Below the pieces are notes generated by a model. That model searched no databases. It was not told the DNA's origin and was given only the letters and a program-made list of their open reading frames with translations. A program made the position numbers and the translations under genes. Shown here piece by piece: positions 8,241-16,953 of a stretch of DNA of 35,865 nucleotides. Every line of letters begins with the position of its first letter. Positions within the stretch are counted from its first letter, which is position 1. This DNA is from Tidjanibacter sp. (lineage in GTDB: Bacteria > Bacteroidota > Bacteroidia > Bacteroidales > Rikenellaceae): positions 1 through 35,865 of the forward strand of contig JAFPBB010000014.1 of NCBI GenBank assembly GCA_017390585.1, written 5' to 3'.

Positions 8241-8271
8241 TTTGGCGATTACCGAAAAGTTTGTATCTTTG
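8241..8271 (+). promoter_or_regulatory. Promoter of the PerR-like gene
   Basis: TTTG at 8241-8244 is followed after 19 bases by TATCTTTG at 8264-8271, an excellent match to the Bacteroidetes housekeeping consensus. The start codon is at 8319. The leader contains ATAATTGTAATTGT just downstream of the box, an AT-rich imperfect palindrome that could serve as a PerR/Fur operator for autoregulation, though the match is weak. Confidence 0.75.
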
Positions 8272-8318
8272 CAATGAAATCATAATTGTAATTGTTTCAA
8301 ATCAACCAATAGACAGCA

Positions 8319-8741
8319 ATGAGAACGGCGAAAGAGCATCTTGAAAAATTTGGCATCAGGCCCTCCATACAGCGAGTTGCGGTGATGAGCTACTTGCTCA
8401 ATAATCGTACCCACCCCACTGTTGACGAGATTTACTCGGCACTGCTCTCCACCATTCCCACGCTCTCACGCACAACGGTATACAACACTCTCAAACTCCT
8501 CCACGACCACGGAGCAGTGTTGGTGTTGAGCATCGACAACTCCACCACCCACTACGATGGCTACACCCATCCACACGCCCATTTCTTCTGCTCGGAGTGT
8601 GGAAGAGTCTTCGACGTGGAGATGGACGACACAGAGTTTGTGGTGCGTAACCGCCCCAAAAATGCGGCTCTCATCACAGACGAAGCACTCTACTACAAAG
8701 GTGTCTGCACAGAGTGCCTGCACAAACAGAAACAATCATAA
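8319..8741 (+). CDS. perR: Fur-family regulator, probably PerR
   Basis: The 140-residue protein has an N-terminal winged helix ([27 protein letters not shown] with [13 protein letters not shown] as recognition helix) and a C-terminal metal domain. THPHAHFFC gives the His-rich regulatory site and C-x2-C pairs (CSEC, CTEC) the structural zinc. An Asp after the first zinc pair (CGRVFD) fits PerR, which usually has Asp where many Fur proteins have another ligand; this point is inference. The gene directly precedes a rubrerythrin, the classical PerR target in anaerobes, with a 44-base gap, so a peroxide-sensing role is more likely than iron control. Confidence 0.85.
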   Translation: MRTAKEHLEKFGIRPSIQRVAVMSYLLNNRTHPTVDEIYSALLSTIPTLSRTTVYNTLKLLHDHGAVLVLSIDNSTTHYDGYTHPHAHFFCSECGRVFDVEMDDTEFVVRNRPKNAALITDEALYYKGVCTECLHKQKQS

Positions 8742-8785
8742 AACACAATAAATTAACCAATCAAACACAAAACAGAATTACAGCT

Positions 8786-9334
8786 ATGAAGAAATTTCGT
8801 TGCACAGTATGTGGTTACATCCACGAGGGTGAGGCCGCTCCCGAGCAGTGCCCCCTTTGCAAAGTAGGTCCCGAGAAATTCGAGGAGATCGTTGAGAATG
8901 GCGATGCACTCGCATTTGCAGATGAGCACCGCCTGGGCGTGGCACAGGGTTGCCCCGAGGAGATTTGGAAGGGTTTGCAGGACCACTTTATGGGTGAGTG
9001 CACCGAGGTGGGTATGTACCTTGCAATGTCGCGTCAGGCCGACCGCGAGGGCTATCCCGAGATTGCCGAGGCTTTCAAGCGCTACGCTTGGGAGGAGGCA
9101 GAGCACGCTGCCAAGTTTGCCGAGCTCATCGGTGAGGTTGTTTGGGACACCAAGACCAACGTCTACAAACGTATGATGGCAGAGCACGGTGCCTGCGACG
9201 GCAAGAAACACATCGCCACCCTCGCAAAACAGCACAACCTCGACGCTATCCACGACACCGTACACGAGATGGCCAAGGATGAGGCTCGCCACGGCAAAGG
9301 CTTCGAGGGTCTCTACAACCGCTATTTCAAATAG
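8786..9334 (+). CDS. rbr: Reverse rubrerythrin (NADH peroxidase family)
   Basis: The 182-residue protein has an N-terminal rubredoxin-like domain with two cysteine pairs (CTVCGY and CPLC), followed by a ferritin-like di-iron four-helix domain with [23 protein letters not shown] and [10 protein letters not shown] supplying Glu and His ligands. Rubredoxin in front of the di-iron domain is the order of reverse rubrerythrins, which reduce hydrogen peroxide in the cytoplasm of anaerobes. I start at ATG 8786 ([11 protein letters not shown]), since the longer frame adds an unrelated tail overlapping perR. It is likely in one transcript with perR and under its control. A strong terminator lies 136 bases downstream. 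Confidence 0.93.
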   Translation: MKKFRCTVCGYIHEGEAAPEQCPLCKVGPEKFEEIVENGDALAFADEHRLGVAQGCPEEIWKGLQDHFMGECTEVGMYLAMSRQADREGYPEIAEAFKRYAWEEAEHAAKFAELIGEVVWDTKTNVYKRMMAEHGACDGKKHIATLAKQHNLDAIHDTVHEMAKDEARHGKGFEGLYNRYFK

Positions 9335-9469
9335 CCACCACTCTCCTACCGTCTAAGGGCCACCTCACTCTGCCCTACGACCAATGGAAGAGACTATTGC
9401 GAGCGCTGACCTCGCCTCCGTAAAGAGAATGTCAGCACCCCTGGACATTGGGTTTAGGTTTAACAACGA

Positions 9470-9512
9470 CTCGGCAGGATTCTCCCCAACGGAATCCTGC
9501 CGAGCATTTTTT
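9470..9512 (+). terminator. Perfect intrinsic terminator downstream of rbr
   Basis: CTCGGCAGGATTC (9470-9482) pairs perfectly with GAATCCTGCCGAG (9492-9504), followed by CA and six T. The 135 bases between the rbr stop and this hairpin hold no gene; they contain GCTGAC/GTCAGC complementary stretches and could be a structured 3' UTR or a small RNA. Confidence 0.9.
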
Positions 9513-9574
9513 GTGACAATGGGCAATGCGGCACAACCCGAAGTAGACATACGGAGACATTAGGAGCACACAAC

Positions 9575-9620
9575 AAGTCGGGCCCCTCAGTTTACACAAG
9601 GCAAACGAGGGACCCGACTT
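9575..9620 (-). terminator. Hairpin at the end of the minus-strand six-gene operon
   Basis: AAGTCGGGCCCCTC (9575-9588) pairs with GAGGGACCCGACTT (9607-9620) with a single C-A mismatch and an 18-base loop. It lies about 40 bases beyond the stop of the S46 peptidase gene, the expected place for termination of that operon. No clear T run follows, so its efficiency is uncertain. Confidence 0.55.
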
Positions 9621-9661
9621 AAAGTATAGCAACTCAATAGTTGCCCAGAAAGTACTTTCTC

Positions 9662-11677
9662 CTAATTGAGTGTCATCTCATCAAGAAGATAGCCCGCGCC
9701 ACCAATCTTGTCGATAACGAAGAGGACATAGCGGATATCCACCGAAATATTGCGGCAGATGTCGGAATCGTAGTCGAGGTCGCTCATAGTGCTGAGCCAG
9801 GTGCGGTCGAAGTTGATACCAAGCAATTCGCCACGACCATTAAGGATAGGACTACCGCTATTGCCTCCGGTGGTGTGGTTCTTGGCAAGGAACGCCACGG
9901 GGATAGTGTAGCGGCCATTGAGTTCCACACCCCAGCGACCATACTCCTTCGATGCATAGATATCTCGGAGGCTCTGGGGGATATCATAGTCGTAGATTTC
10001 TGGGTTATCCTTCTCGATAATACCGTCGAGAGTCGTGTAGGGTTTATGGTAGACACCATCGGCAGCCTCGTAGCCCGCAACCGAACCATAGGCCACGCGG
10101 AGAGTGAGGTTGGCATCGGGATAGAAGCTACGCTCGGGCTCGAACACCATCTGACCACGCATATAGGTCTTGTAGAGAGCCGTAATTTCGTTATTGAGAG
10201 ACTTGTAGGGCTTGCCCACCTTCTCGCTTGCAACCTCATCAAAGGCAGCCCTCATCTTCACTGCGGGGTCCTCGGCAAAGTCATAGCCTGCCGCCTTAGC
10301 CTCCACATAGGCAGCCTTCGAGGCAAGGCAGGAGTTGGCAAAGAGCCACTCTACGAAAGCATCCACACTACCCGCCTCGGCCAAACGGTCGGCATACCAC
10401 TGGGGCACAAACTCGGGAGCAACATTCTCGCCAAATTCGCGCAACATCTCCTTGGCAATTGCCTTGTCGATTGCGGGCGAATAGTCCTTGTAGCTCACAT
10501 CGGTCATACGTTTGGGACGATTTGCAAATCCCATAAGTTCAATGGCATAGATAGCCTCGTTGTAGTAGTCGCGAGTCACAGCATAGGGAAGCAACTCGGC
10601 ATATTTGGCGTGGAGTGAGCCGAGCACACCCTCATACTCTGTGCCGGCAGCCCACTGCTCAAATCGAGCCTCATAGACCTGCTTCTTCTCCACAGTATTG
10701 CGACGTGCAAGTCCAAGGCTCTCACCCTGCCACTTCTTCCACGCATTGGCAATGTTGGCGTGCTTCGAGGCATACATAATGCGAGTGGCCACATCAGCCT
10801 CCTGAGCTGCACTGATAATGTCGAGTCGCAGAGTGCGGAGGTGAATCTTCGCGGGATTGGAGTGATTCAGTGTGTAGTCCACGAAATCGCTGGTCACATA
10901 CTCGCGAGTGCTGCCAGGGAAACCATATACGAAGGTAAAGTCGCCCTCTTTGGCACCCTTGGTACTGATGGTGAAGTGACGCTTGGGAGTGTAGGGCACA
11001 TTATCTTTCGAATAGTCGGCAGGCTGGTTATCCTTGTCGGCATAGATGCGGAATACGGAGAAGTCGCCCGTGTGGCGGGGCCACATCCAGTTGTCGGTGT
11101 CGCCGCCAAACTTACCAATACTCGAAGGAGGCGCACCTACGAGTCGAATGTCGCGATACACCTGATAGACAAACAGATAATACTTATTATTATAATAGAG
11201 ACTCTCAACCGAGGCAGAGAATTTGCCGTCCTCCTCGGCCTCGGCTTTGATGGCCTCAGGCGTCTCACCTGCCTCCACGCGGGCAGTCACATCCTCCATA
11301 CGCTGGAGGAAAGATACGGTCAGGCCCGGATTGGGCAACTCTTCGCCACGATTCATAGCCCAAAAACCATTGGTGAGGTAGTCGTGCTCCACGGAGCTGT
11401 GGTACTGAATCTGGCCATAGCCACAGTGGTGGTTGGTGAGCAAGAGGCCCTCGGCAGAGACAAGTTCACCCGTACATCCGCGACCAAAGAGCACAATAGC
11501 ATCCTTCAGCGCCGCCTGATTAACACTGTAGATATCCTCCGCAGTGAGTTCGAATCCCTTAGCCTTCATATCGGCAATTCGCTCACCAATGAGGCTCGGC
11601 AACCACATACCTTCGTCTGCAATTGCTCCACTCGCAGCAGCCACAAGGGCCGCAATGGTAACAAGAAATTTCTTCAT
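9662..11677 (-). CDS. S46-family dipeptidyl-peptidase, DPP11-like (Asp/Glu-specific)
   Basis: The 671-residue protein starts with a signal peptide (MKKFLVTIAALVAAASGAIA) and has the chymotrypsin-like S46 motifs: LLLTNHHCGYGQI with the catalytic His at 83/84, and GGNSGSP with Ser607. These periplasmic enzymes release dipeptides from oligopeptides. Eighteen residues after the Ser comes Arg625 (INFDR). In P. gingivalis DPP11 the Arg at this spacing gives acidic P1 preference, while DPP7 has Gly, so I infer Asp/Glu specificity. ICRNISVDIRYVLFVIDKIGGA ends the domain as usual. It is somewhat shorter than the roughly 700-720 residues I expect. It is last in a six-gene run, 21 bases after maf. Confidence 0.9.
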   Translation of the reverse strand: MKKFLVTIAALVAAASGAIADEGMWLPSLIGERIADMKAKGFELTAEDIYSVNQAALKDAIVLFGRGCTGELVSAEGLLLTNHHCGYGQIQYHSSVEHDYLTNGFWAMNRGEELPNPGLTVSFLQRMEDVTARVEAGETPEAIKAEAEEDGKFSASVESLYYNNKYYLFVYQVYRDIRLVGAPPSSIGKFGGDTDNWMWPRHTGDFSVFRIYADKDNQPADYSKDNVPYTPKRHFTISTKGAKEGDFTFVYGFPGSTREYVTSDFVDYTLNHSNPAKIHLRTLRLDIISAAQEADVATRIMYASKHANIANAWKKWQGESLGLARRNTVEKKQVYEARFEQWAAGTEYEGVLGSLHAKYAELLPYAVTRDYYNEAIYAIELMGFANRPKRMTDVSYKDYSPAIDKAIAKEMLREFGENVAPEFVPQWYADRLAEAGSVDAFVEWLFANSCLASKAAYVEAKAAGYDFAEDPAVKMRAAFDEVASEKVGKPYKSLNNEITALYKTYMRGQMVFEPERSFYPDANLTLRVAYGSVAGYEAADGVYHKPYTTLDGIIEKDNPEIYDYDIPQSLRDIYASKEYGRWGVELNGRYTIPVAFLAKNHTTGGNSGSPILNGRGELLGINFDRTWLSTMSDLDYDSDICRNISVDIRYVLFVIDKIGGAGYLLDEMTLN

Positions 11678-11698
11678 AGATGTTTGATATAGTTTTAG

Positions 11699-12289
11699 TT
11701 AGACAAATTTATCCAATTCCACCCACAACCTCTGCACCGGCAGGCCCATCACATTATAGAACGAGCCCTCAATGCCAGAGATTGCAACATAGCCAATCCA
11801 CTCCTGAATGCCATAGGCACCCGCCTTGTCGTAGGGACGGAAGTTGTCGACATAGTACTCGATTTCCTCGTCACTAATGACCCTAAAGACCACCTTACTG
11901 CTGCACGAGAAGCTCCTCCTTCTATCTCGAGTGCGAAGCGAAACTCCCGTAACAACCTCGTGCTCAGCTCCCGACAAGAGTCGAAGCATCCTCACAGCCT
12001 CTTCCCTTGTGGCAGGTTTCCCAAGGATCTGGCCTCCTGCAATCACCACCGTATCGGCCGTAATCAGCAGTTCGCGCTCACCCAGAACATCTGCCCACGC
12101 CTCACCCTTGAGTTCGGCAAGGTATTGGGGCACCTCCGCAGCAGCCAATTCGGGTGGATAGTTCTCTTCCGCCTCGCGACCCTCTGCTACCTCAAATTCG
12201 ATGCCGCATCCCTCCAACAATTGGCGACGTCGGGGCGACTTGCTCGCAAGCAGCACCTTATATTCTTTCAGCCTATCAGTCAACAACAT
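11699..12289 (-). CDS. maf: Maf-family nucleoside triphosphate pyrophosphatase
   Basis: The 196-residue protein shows the Maf signatures: LASKSPRRRQLL near residue 14, ITADTVVIAGGQILGKP in the middle, EAVRMLRLLSG, and DKAGAYGIQ-WIG towards the end. Maf proteins hydrolyse dTTP, UTP or modified nucleotides to monophosphates, acting as house-cleaning enzymes in the cytoplasm. The motif set fits the YhdE-like dTTP/UTP group, but specificity was not established. It lies 8 bases behind the FAH-family gene and 21 bases before the S46 peptidase on the same strand. Confidence 0.92.
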   Translation of the reverse strand: MLLTDRLKEYKVLLASKSPRRRQLLEGCGIEFEVAEGREAEENYPPELAAAEVPQYLAELKGEAWADVLGERELLITADTVVIAGGQILGKPATREEAVRMLRLLSGAEHEVVTGVSLRTRDRRRSFSCSSKVVFRVISDEEIEYYVDNFRPYDKAGAYGIQEWIGYVAISGIEGSFYNVMGLPVQRLWVELDKFV

Positions 12290-12297
12290 AACAGCCT

Positions 12298-12918
12298 CTA
12301 CTTAATGTCGAAGTTGAACAACTCTTCACCCTCCAGCGACGCCCTCAGAACATCGCCTTTCTTGACAGGGCCCACCCCCGAGGGAGTACCCGTGAAAATC
12401 AAATCGCCCATCCGGAGAGTCATAAAGCGCGAGAGGTAGCAGATGAGCTGGTCCACCGAAAATATCATATTCTTCGGCTCACCCACCTGGCGAACTTCGC
12501 CATTGAGACTCATCTCAAACCTCAAATCCTCCACCTTTTTACCCAATTCCGACAAGGATAAAAATCTGGGCGACACAGCTGCCGAGCGATCGAAACCCTT
12601 TGCTTTCTCCCAAGGATGTCCCGCAGCCATAGCCTTGCGTTGGATGTCGCGGGCGGTAAAATCGATGCCCAAACCCACTTCGTCGTAGTATTTGTGAGCA
12701 AATCGCTCCTCGATACACTTACCCACGCGGTTGATTTTCACAACCAATTCGGTCTCATAATCAACCTGTTCGGAGAAATTTGGGATGAAAAACGGGTCAT
12801 TGTTGCGGAGCAGCGAAGTGTCGGGCTTGAGGAAGTAGATTGGCTCCTCCGTGGGGGCACCATTGTCAAACTCCTTGATGTGGTCGATATAGTTGCGACC
12901 AATACATATAATTTTCAT
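12298..12918 (-). CDS. Fumarylacetoacetate hydrolase (FAH) family protein
   Basis: The 206-residue single-domain protein resembles the YcgM/FAHD1 group. MKIICIGRNYIDHIKE, IYFLKPDTSLL, VDYETELVVKI with metal-binding Glu55 and Glu57, GIDFTARDIQ and the final TLRMGDLIFTGTPSGVG are all FAH-fold landmarks. FAHD1-like enzymes act on acylpyruvates or decarboxylate oxaloacetate with a divalent metal in the cytosol; the substrate here is not determinable. One base separates its start from the lpxB stop, so the two are translationally close, although a shared pathway is not obvious. Confidence 0.88.
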   Translation of the reverse strand: MKIICIGRNYIDHIKEFDNGAPTEEPIYFLKPDTSLLRNNDPFFIPNFSEQVDYETELVVKINRVGKCIEERFAHKYYDEVGLGIDFTARDIQRKAMAAGHPWEKAKGFDRSAAVSPRFLSLSELGKKVEDLRFEMSLNGEVRQVGEPKNMIFSVDQLICYLSRFMTLRMGDLIFTGTPSGVGPVKKGDVLRASLEGEELFNFDIK

Positions 12919-12919
12919 A

Positions 12920-14053
12920 CTATTTCTCCTTTCTCAGCAGTTCAACCATTCGTTGAGCAAACCTATCCGAAGCGCCTACACCTCCGATAATTGCCGCCAA
13001 CTCATCATAATCCTTTTTCATCTGCTCATAGCGCACTCCTCCAGGGAGAATTGCCCTCAGTTCCGAAGAGGCTTTCTCCACCGTCATATCGTGCTGAATC
13101 AACTCTTTGACAACCTCGCGGCCCATAATAATGTTCACCAGCGAGATGAAGCCTATTTTCACAAAGGCTCGAGCCACTCGATAGGAGAACTCGTCCATAC
13201 AATAGCACACCACCTCGGGAGTTCCGATGAGAGCCGTCTCAAGCGTCGCCGTACCGGAACAAACCACTGCTGCATCCGAATATTTCAGCAATGCATATGT
13301 CTTGTCGGTCAGAAACTTAACACTGCTACCTTCAAGGTATTGTTCATACAACGAGGCTTCGAGCCACGACACCCCCGCAACCACAAATTGAAACTCGGGA
13401 TGTGCCGCCGCAAGCTGCACCATAAAGGCCAAATTCTTCTTTATCTCATTCTTCCTCGAGCCGGCCAACAGAGCCACAAGTCGCTTGTCGCCAAGTCCAT
13501 TTTCTGCCCTAAACTGCTCCTCGGATGGGAGCACAGCAAGCGTCTGGTCGATGGAATCCACGATGGGGTTTCCTTCATAGACAGCATCGATACCTCGCTG
13601 TCTAAAATACTCTATCTCAAAGGGAAATATAATGAAAAGTTTGTCCACATATTTCCTAATGAGATTCACCCTGTGCTCCTTCCAGGCCCACACTTTGGGG
13701 GAGATATAGTAGAAAGTGCGAATCCCCTTTTTGTGGGCAAATTTGGCCATCTTGAAGTTGAACCCCGGGTAGTCGATAAGAATGAGAACATCGGGAGCAA
13801 ATTCCACCACATCGCGCTCACACTCACCGAGTTGGCCAAAGATTGTGGGCAAATGCTTCAACACATCTGCAACACCGAAAAACGAGGTCTGGCGATAGTG
13901 TTTGGCAAGCCCCTCGGCACCTCCCACTTCGGCCATTTTATCGCCACCCCAAAAGCGAAATTCCGCCTGCGGGTCGGACTTCAACAATCCCTTCATCAAG
14001 TTGGAACCGTGCAGGTCGCCACTTGCCTCACCCGCAATAAGATAGTACTTCAT
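12920..14053 (-). CDS. lpxB: Lipid-A-disaccharide synthase
   Basis: The 377-residue GT19 enzyme joins UDP-2,3-diacylglucosamine and lipid X to form the tetraacyl disaccharide of lipid A at the inner membrane. Landmarks are MKYYLIAGEASGDLHGSNL at the N-terminus, IDYPGFNFKMAKFAHKKGI, YYISPKVWAWKE, LLAGSRKNEI and CSGTATLETALIGTPEVVCY. Length and motif order fit complete LpxB. It lies in a tight run between trmD (10 bases) and the FAH gene (1 base). The other envelope lipid enzymes in the window are the LpxL-like acyltransferase and GT2 at 22701-24652. Confidence 0.96.
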   Translation of the reverse strand: MKYYLIAGEASGDLHGSNLMKGLLKSDPQAEFRFWGGDKMAEVGGAEGLAKHYRQTSFFGVADVLKHLPTIFGQLGECERDVVEFAPDVLILIDYPGFNFKMAKFAHKKGIRTFYYISPKVWAWKEHRVNLIRKYVDKLFIIFPFEIEYFRQRGIDAVYEGNPIVDSIDQTLAVLPSEEQFRAENGLGDKRLVALLAGSRKNEIKKNLAFMVQLAAAHPEFQFVVAGVSWLEASLYEQYLEGSSVKFLTDKTYALLKYSDAAVVCSGTATLETALIGTPEVVCYCMDEFSYRVARAFVKIGFISLVNIIMGREVVKELIQHDMTVEKASSELRAILPGGVRYEQMKKDYDELAAIIGGVGASDRFAQRMVELLRKEK

Positions 14054-14063
14054 ATCTCAATAA

Positions 14064-14738
14064 TTACTCCAGTAAATCGGGCCTCAACAACTTGGTCCTC
14101 TCATAGGCCTGTTCCTCCTTCCAAGCCTCTATTTTGGCAAAGTTACCACTCGTCAGCACCTCGGGAACTTTCCAACCATTGAACTCGGCAGGACGAGTGT
14201 AGATGGGTGGAGCCAACAGATTGTCCTGAAACGAATCGGTCAATGCCGACTCCTCGTCGCCAATGGCACCAGGGAGCAACCTCACCACACTGTCGGCAAT
14301 GATTGCTGCTGCCAACTCACCGCCCGTAAGCACATAGTCACCAACGGATATCTCCTTGGTAATCAGGTGCTCACGAATGCGATAGTCGATGCCCTTATAG
14401 TGGCCGCAAAGGATGATTATGTTATTGAGCGTGGAGAGGTGGTTGGCCTCCTGCTGATTGTATGTCTTTCCGTCGGGCGAGGTAAAGATAATCTCATCGT
14501 AGTCGCGCTCGCTCTTGAGCTTCTCAATAAGGCGATAGACCGGCTCAATCATCATAACCATACCAGCCTCACCTCCAAAGGGATAGTCGTCCACCTGCCC
14601 GTGTTTATAGGGGGTGTAGTCGCGAATATTGTGCACCACAATTTCGGCCAAGCCCTTCTCCTGGGCACGGCGCAAAATCGACTCATTCAGAGGCGATGTC
14701 AACAAGTCGGGCACAACCGTAAGTATATCAATTCTCAT
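14064..14738 (-). CDS. trmD: tRNA (guanine37-N1)-methyltransferase
   Basis: The 224-residue SPOUT methyltransferase modifies G37 next to the anticodon and so prevents +1 frameshifting. [38 protein letters not shown] and [13 protein letters not shown] are the conserved trefoil-knot and SAM-binding stretches, followed by the linker and C-terminal domain starting at [13 protein letters not shown]. The usual rpsP-rimM-trmD-rplS context is absent; here it sits between an MBL hydrolase (12 bases upstream) and lpxB (10 bases downstream). Confidence 0.97.
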   Translation of the reverse strand: MRIDILTVVPDLLTSPLNESILRRAQEKGLAEIVVHNIRDYTPYKHGQVDDYPFGGEAGMVMMIEPVYRLIEKLKSERDYDEIIFTSPDGKTYNQQEANHLSTLNNIIILCGHYKGIDYRIREHLITKEISVGDYVLTGGELAAAIIADSVVRLLPGAIGDEESALTDSFQDNLLAPPIYTRPAEFNGWKVPEVLTSGNFAKIEAWKEEQAYERTKLLRPDLLE

Positions 14739-14750
14739 AGGTCCTGCTTT

Positions 14751-15425
14751 TTAATCCTCATAGGGTTTATTAAATCCTCCATCGAGCACTTCGCCAATAA
14801 AGGGGTTGGTGCCCATCTCTTGTCCGAGCGTGGTCTCACCACCGTGGCCGGGGAAGACCTTCACTCCGCCACCCAATGGGAGAATGCGCTCCATAATGCT
14901 CTTCATCAACTCGTCGTAGTCGCCACCAGGAAGGTCTGTGCGGCCAATACTACCCGCAAAAAGGGTATCGCCCGAAATGAGCAACCCGTCGGCAGCAACA
15001 TAGAAGCAGACGCCACCTTTAGAGTGGCCTGGCGTGGGAATCACCTCCACAACCGACTCACCAAACTCAATCCTCTGCAGTTCGGCAAGATCCACCTCCG
15101 CCACAAGCGGAGCAATATTGAATCCCATAGATGCACCATAGGCGGGAGCCACTTCCAGCAGGGCAGCGTCTGCCGAATGCATTGCAAGGGGGATATTGTA
15201 GGTGTTCTTCACAAACTCCACACCGCCGAGGTGGTCGGGATGCGCGTGGGTGAGCAACACCATTTGTGGTTTGAGATTATGTTGTGAAACGAAGGAAGCC
15301 AATCGTTCGCGCTCGGCATCGCTCCCACAGGCGGGGTCGATGATGAGTGCCGAGCCATCTTCGGCCCACAAAACATAGCAGTTGGTGCCGAAGTGATTGA
15401 ATGAAAAACGCGCTATTTTAGCCAT
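14751..15425 (-). CDS. Glyoxalase II-like MBL-fold hydrolase
   Basis: The 224-residue protein has a metallo-beta-lactamase fold with LLTHAHPDHLGG as metal motif, GHSKGGVCFY and ISGDTLFAGSIGRTDLPGG downstream, and a final FPGHGGETTLGQEM. This pattern is that of the small hydroxyacylglutathione-hydrolase-like family common in anaerobes. These lack the C-terminal glutathione domain of true glyoxalase II, so the substrate is unknown. I start at ATG 15423-15425 (MAKIARFSFNHFG), which fits the family N-terminus. It appears to lead the six-gene minus-strand operon. Confidence 0.88.
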   Translation of the reverse strand: MAKIARFSFNHFGTNCYVLWAEDGSALIIDPACGSDAERERLASFVSQHNLKPQMVLLTHAHPDHLGGVEFVKNTYNIPLAMHSADAALLEVAPAYGASMGFNIAPLVAEVDLAELQRIEFGESVVEVIPTPGHSKGGVCFYVAADGLLISGDTLFAGSIGRTDLPGGDYDELMKSIMERILPLGGGVKVFPGHGGETTLGQEMGTNPFIGEVLDGGFNKPYED

Positions 15426-15486
15426 AAGGTTGCCTATAATTTGCAAATTATCACCCCCACGAGGTGGGTAAATCGTTATTTTCCTA

Positions 15487-15494
15487 CAAATATA
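15487..15494 (-). promoter_or_regulatory. Probable -7 box for the minus-strand operon led by the MBL hydrolase
   Basis: TATATTTG reads on the minus strand about 60 bases before the start at 15425 and fits TAnnTTTG. I see no matching TTTG 19-21 bases upstream. The leader contains the short hairpin CCCAC/GTGGG. Confidence 0.4.
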
Positions 15495-15517
15495 CGGATT
15501 ATTTTTGAGAAATTCCT

Positions 15518-15525
15518 TATCTTTG
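15518..15525 (+). promoter_or_regulatory. Probable -7 box for rlmD
   Basis: TATCTTTG, the commonest form of the Bacteroidetes -7 element, lies 24 bases before the rlmD start at 15550. The -33 box is not clear. It is back to back with the minus-strand box at 15487-15494, so the two operons share a compact divergent promoter region. Confidence 0.5.
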
Positions 15526-15549
15526 ACCTATAAACTATACAAAGAGACT

Positions 15550-16953
15550 ATGGCAAGAAACAGACATCCCCATCTTGAGGGACTCAGAATAACCTCCTTG
15601 GCTGCCGAAGGCAATGCTATGGGTAAGTGGAACGACATTGTGGTATTCGTACCCCTGACCGTACCCGGCGATGTGGTGGACGTGCAGATCCGCACCAAGC
15701 GCCGCCGCTATATGGAGGGCTATGTGACCAAATATGTGGAGCGTTCGCCACTGCGCGTGGAGCCTTTTTGCTCCCACTTCGGCGTATGCGGCGGCTGCAA
15801 ATGGCAGAACATCCCCTACAGCGAGCAGATTGCTTTCAAGCACCAGCAGGTCATCGACCAGCTCACCCGCATCGGCCACCTCGAACTTCCCGAGGTAAGC
15901 CCCATTCTCGGCTCGGCCAAGACCGACCACTATCGCAACAAACTCGAATTCACCTTTGCACCCAAACGTTGGAAAACCTACGAGGAGGTGGCACGAGGTG
16001 AGGAGATTGCCGACACACCCGCACTCGGATTTCACATCCCCGGAATGTTCGACAAGATTCTCGACATCGACTACTGCCATCTGCAACCCTCTCCCTCCAA
16101 TGAGATTCGCAACGAGCTCCGCCGCTATTGCATTGAGCAGGAGATCCCCTTCTACGACATCCGCAGTCACTCGGGAGTGATGCGAAACGTTGTAATTCGC
16201 ACTGCGTCCACGGGCGAAATTATGGTAATAGTGGTCTTTGCAGTCGATGATAAGGAGGTGATTGAGAGCGTTATGGGACACATTGAGAAGACTTTCCCCG
16301 AAATCACTTCGCTGGTATATATGATCAACGACAAGCTCAACGATTCGCTCGGCGACCGCGAGGCTATCCTCTATGCCGGACGCGACCACATCTTTGAGCA
16401 GATGGAGAATCTGAGGTTCAAAATCGGCCCCAAATCTTTCTACCAGACCAACTCCGAGCAGGCCTATGAGCTCTATAAGGTTGTGCGCGACTTTGCCGAC
16501 CTGAAGGGCGACGAGGTGGTCTACGACCTCTACACCGGCACGGGCACTATTGCCAACTTCGTGGCAGCAGGAGCCAAGAGTGTTGTGGGCGTAGAGTATG
16601 TTGAGGAAGCCATTGAGGATGCAAAGGTCAACTCTGCCATCAATGCCATCACCAACACCACCTTCTATGCGGGCGATATGAAAGACGTGATGAACGACGA
16701 ATTTGTGGAGCGCAACGGCAGGCCCGACGTGGTAATTCTCGACCCGCCTCGCGCAGGTGTCCACGAGGATGTCATTGCCACCATCCTGCGCGCTGCACCC
16801 GAGCGTATGGTCTACGTCAGCTGCAACCCCGCAACTCAAGCACGCGACTTGGCGCTGATGAACGACCACTACAAGATTGTGGCCGTACAGCCCGTTGATA
16901 TGTTCCCCCACACACACCACGTTGAGAATGTAGTAAAACTTATAAAACGATGA
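15550..16953 (+). CDS. rlmD: 23S rRNA (uracil-C5)-methyltransferase, RlmD/RumA family
   Basis: The 467-residue protein has an N-terminal TRAM domain for RNA binding, then C74, C80 and C83 (CSHFGVCGGC) for a 4Fe-4S cluster, and a C-terminal Rossmann methyltransferase with VVYDLYTGTGTIANF and VGVEYVEEAIEDA for SAM and VVILDPPRAG. YVSCNPATQARDL holds the catalytic Cys. The family makes m5U in 23S rRNA or tRNA; which position is modified here was not resolved, so the name is a family call. I start at ATG 15550 because the upstream part overlaps the promoter. Its stop overlaps the next start (ATGA). Confidence 0.9.
   Translation: MARNRHPHLEGLRITSLAAEGNAMGKWNDIVVFVPLTVPGDVVDVQIRTKRRRYMEGYVTKYVERSPLRVEPFCSHFGVCGGCKWQNIPYSEQIAFKHQQVIDQLTRIGHLELPEVSPILGSAKTDHYRNKLEFTFAPKRWKTYEEVARGEEIADTPALGFHIPGMFDKILDIDYCHLQPSPSNEIRNELRRYCIEQEIPFYDIRSHSGVMRNVVIRTASTGEIMVIVVFAVDDKEVIESVMGHIEKTFPEITSLVYMINDKLNDSLGDREAILYAGRDHIFEQMENLRFKIGPKSFYQTNSEQAYELYKVVRDFADLKGDEVVYDLYTGTGTIANFVAAGAKSVVGVEYVEEAIEDAKVNSAINAITNTTFYAGDMKDVMNDEFVERNGRPDVVILDPPRAGVHEDVIATILRAAPERMVYVSCNPATQARDLALMNDHYKIVAVQPVDMFPHTHHVENVVKLIKR

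Noticed and set aside
9575-9620. Possible riboswitch upstream of a minus-strand gene
   Set aside because: It lies downstream, not upstream, of the peptidase gene on that strand; a simple hairpin explains it.
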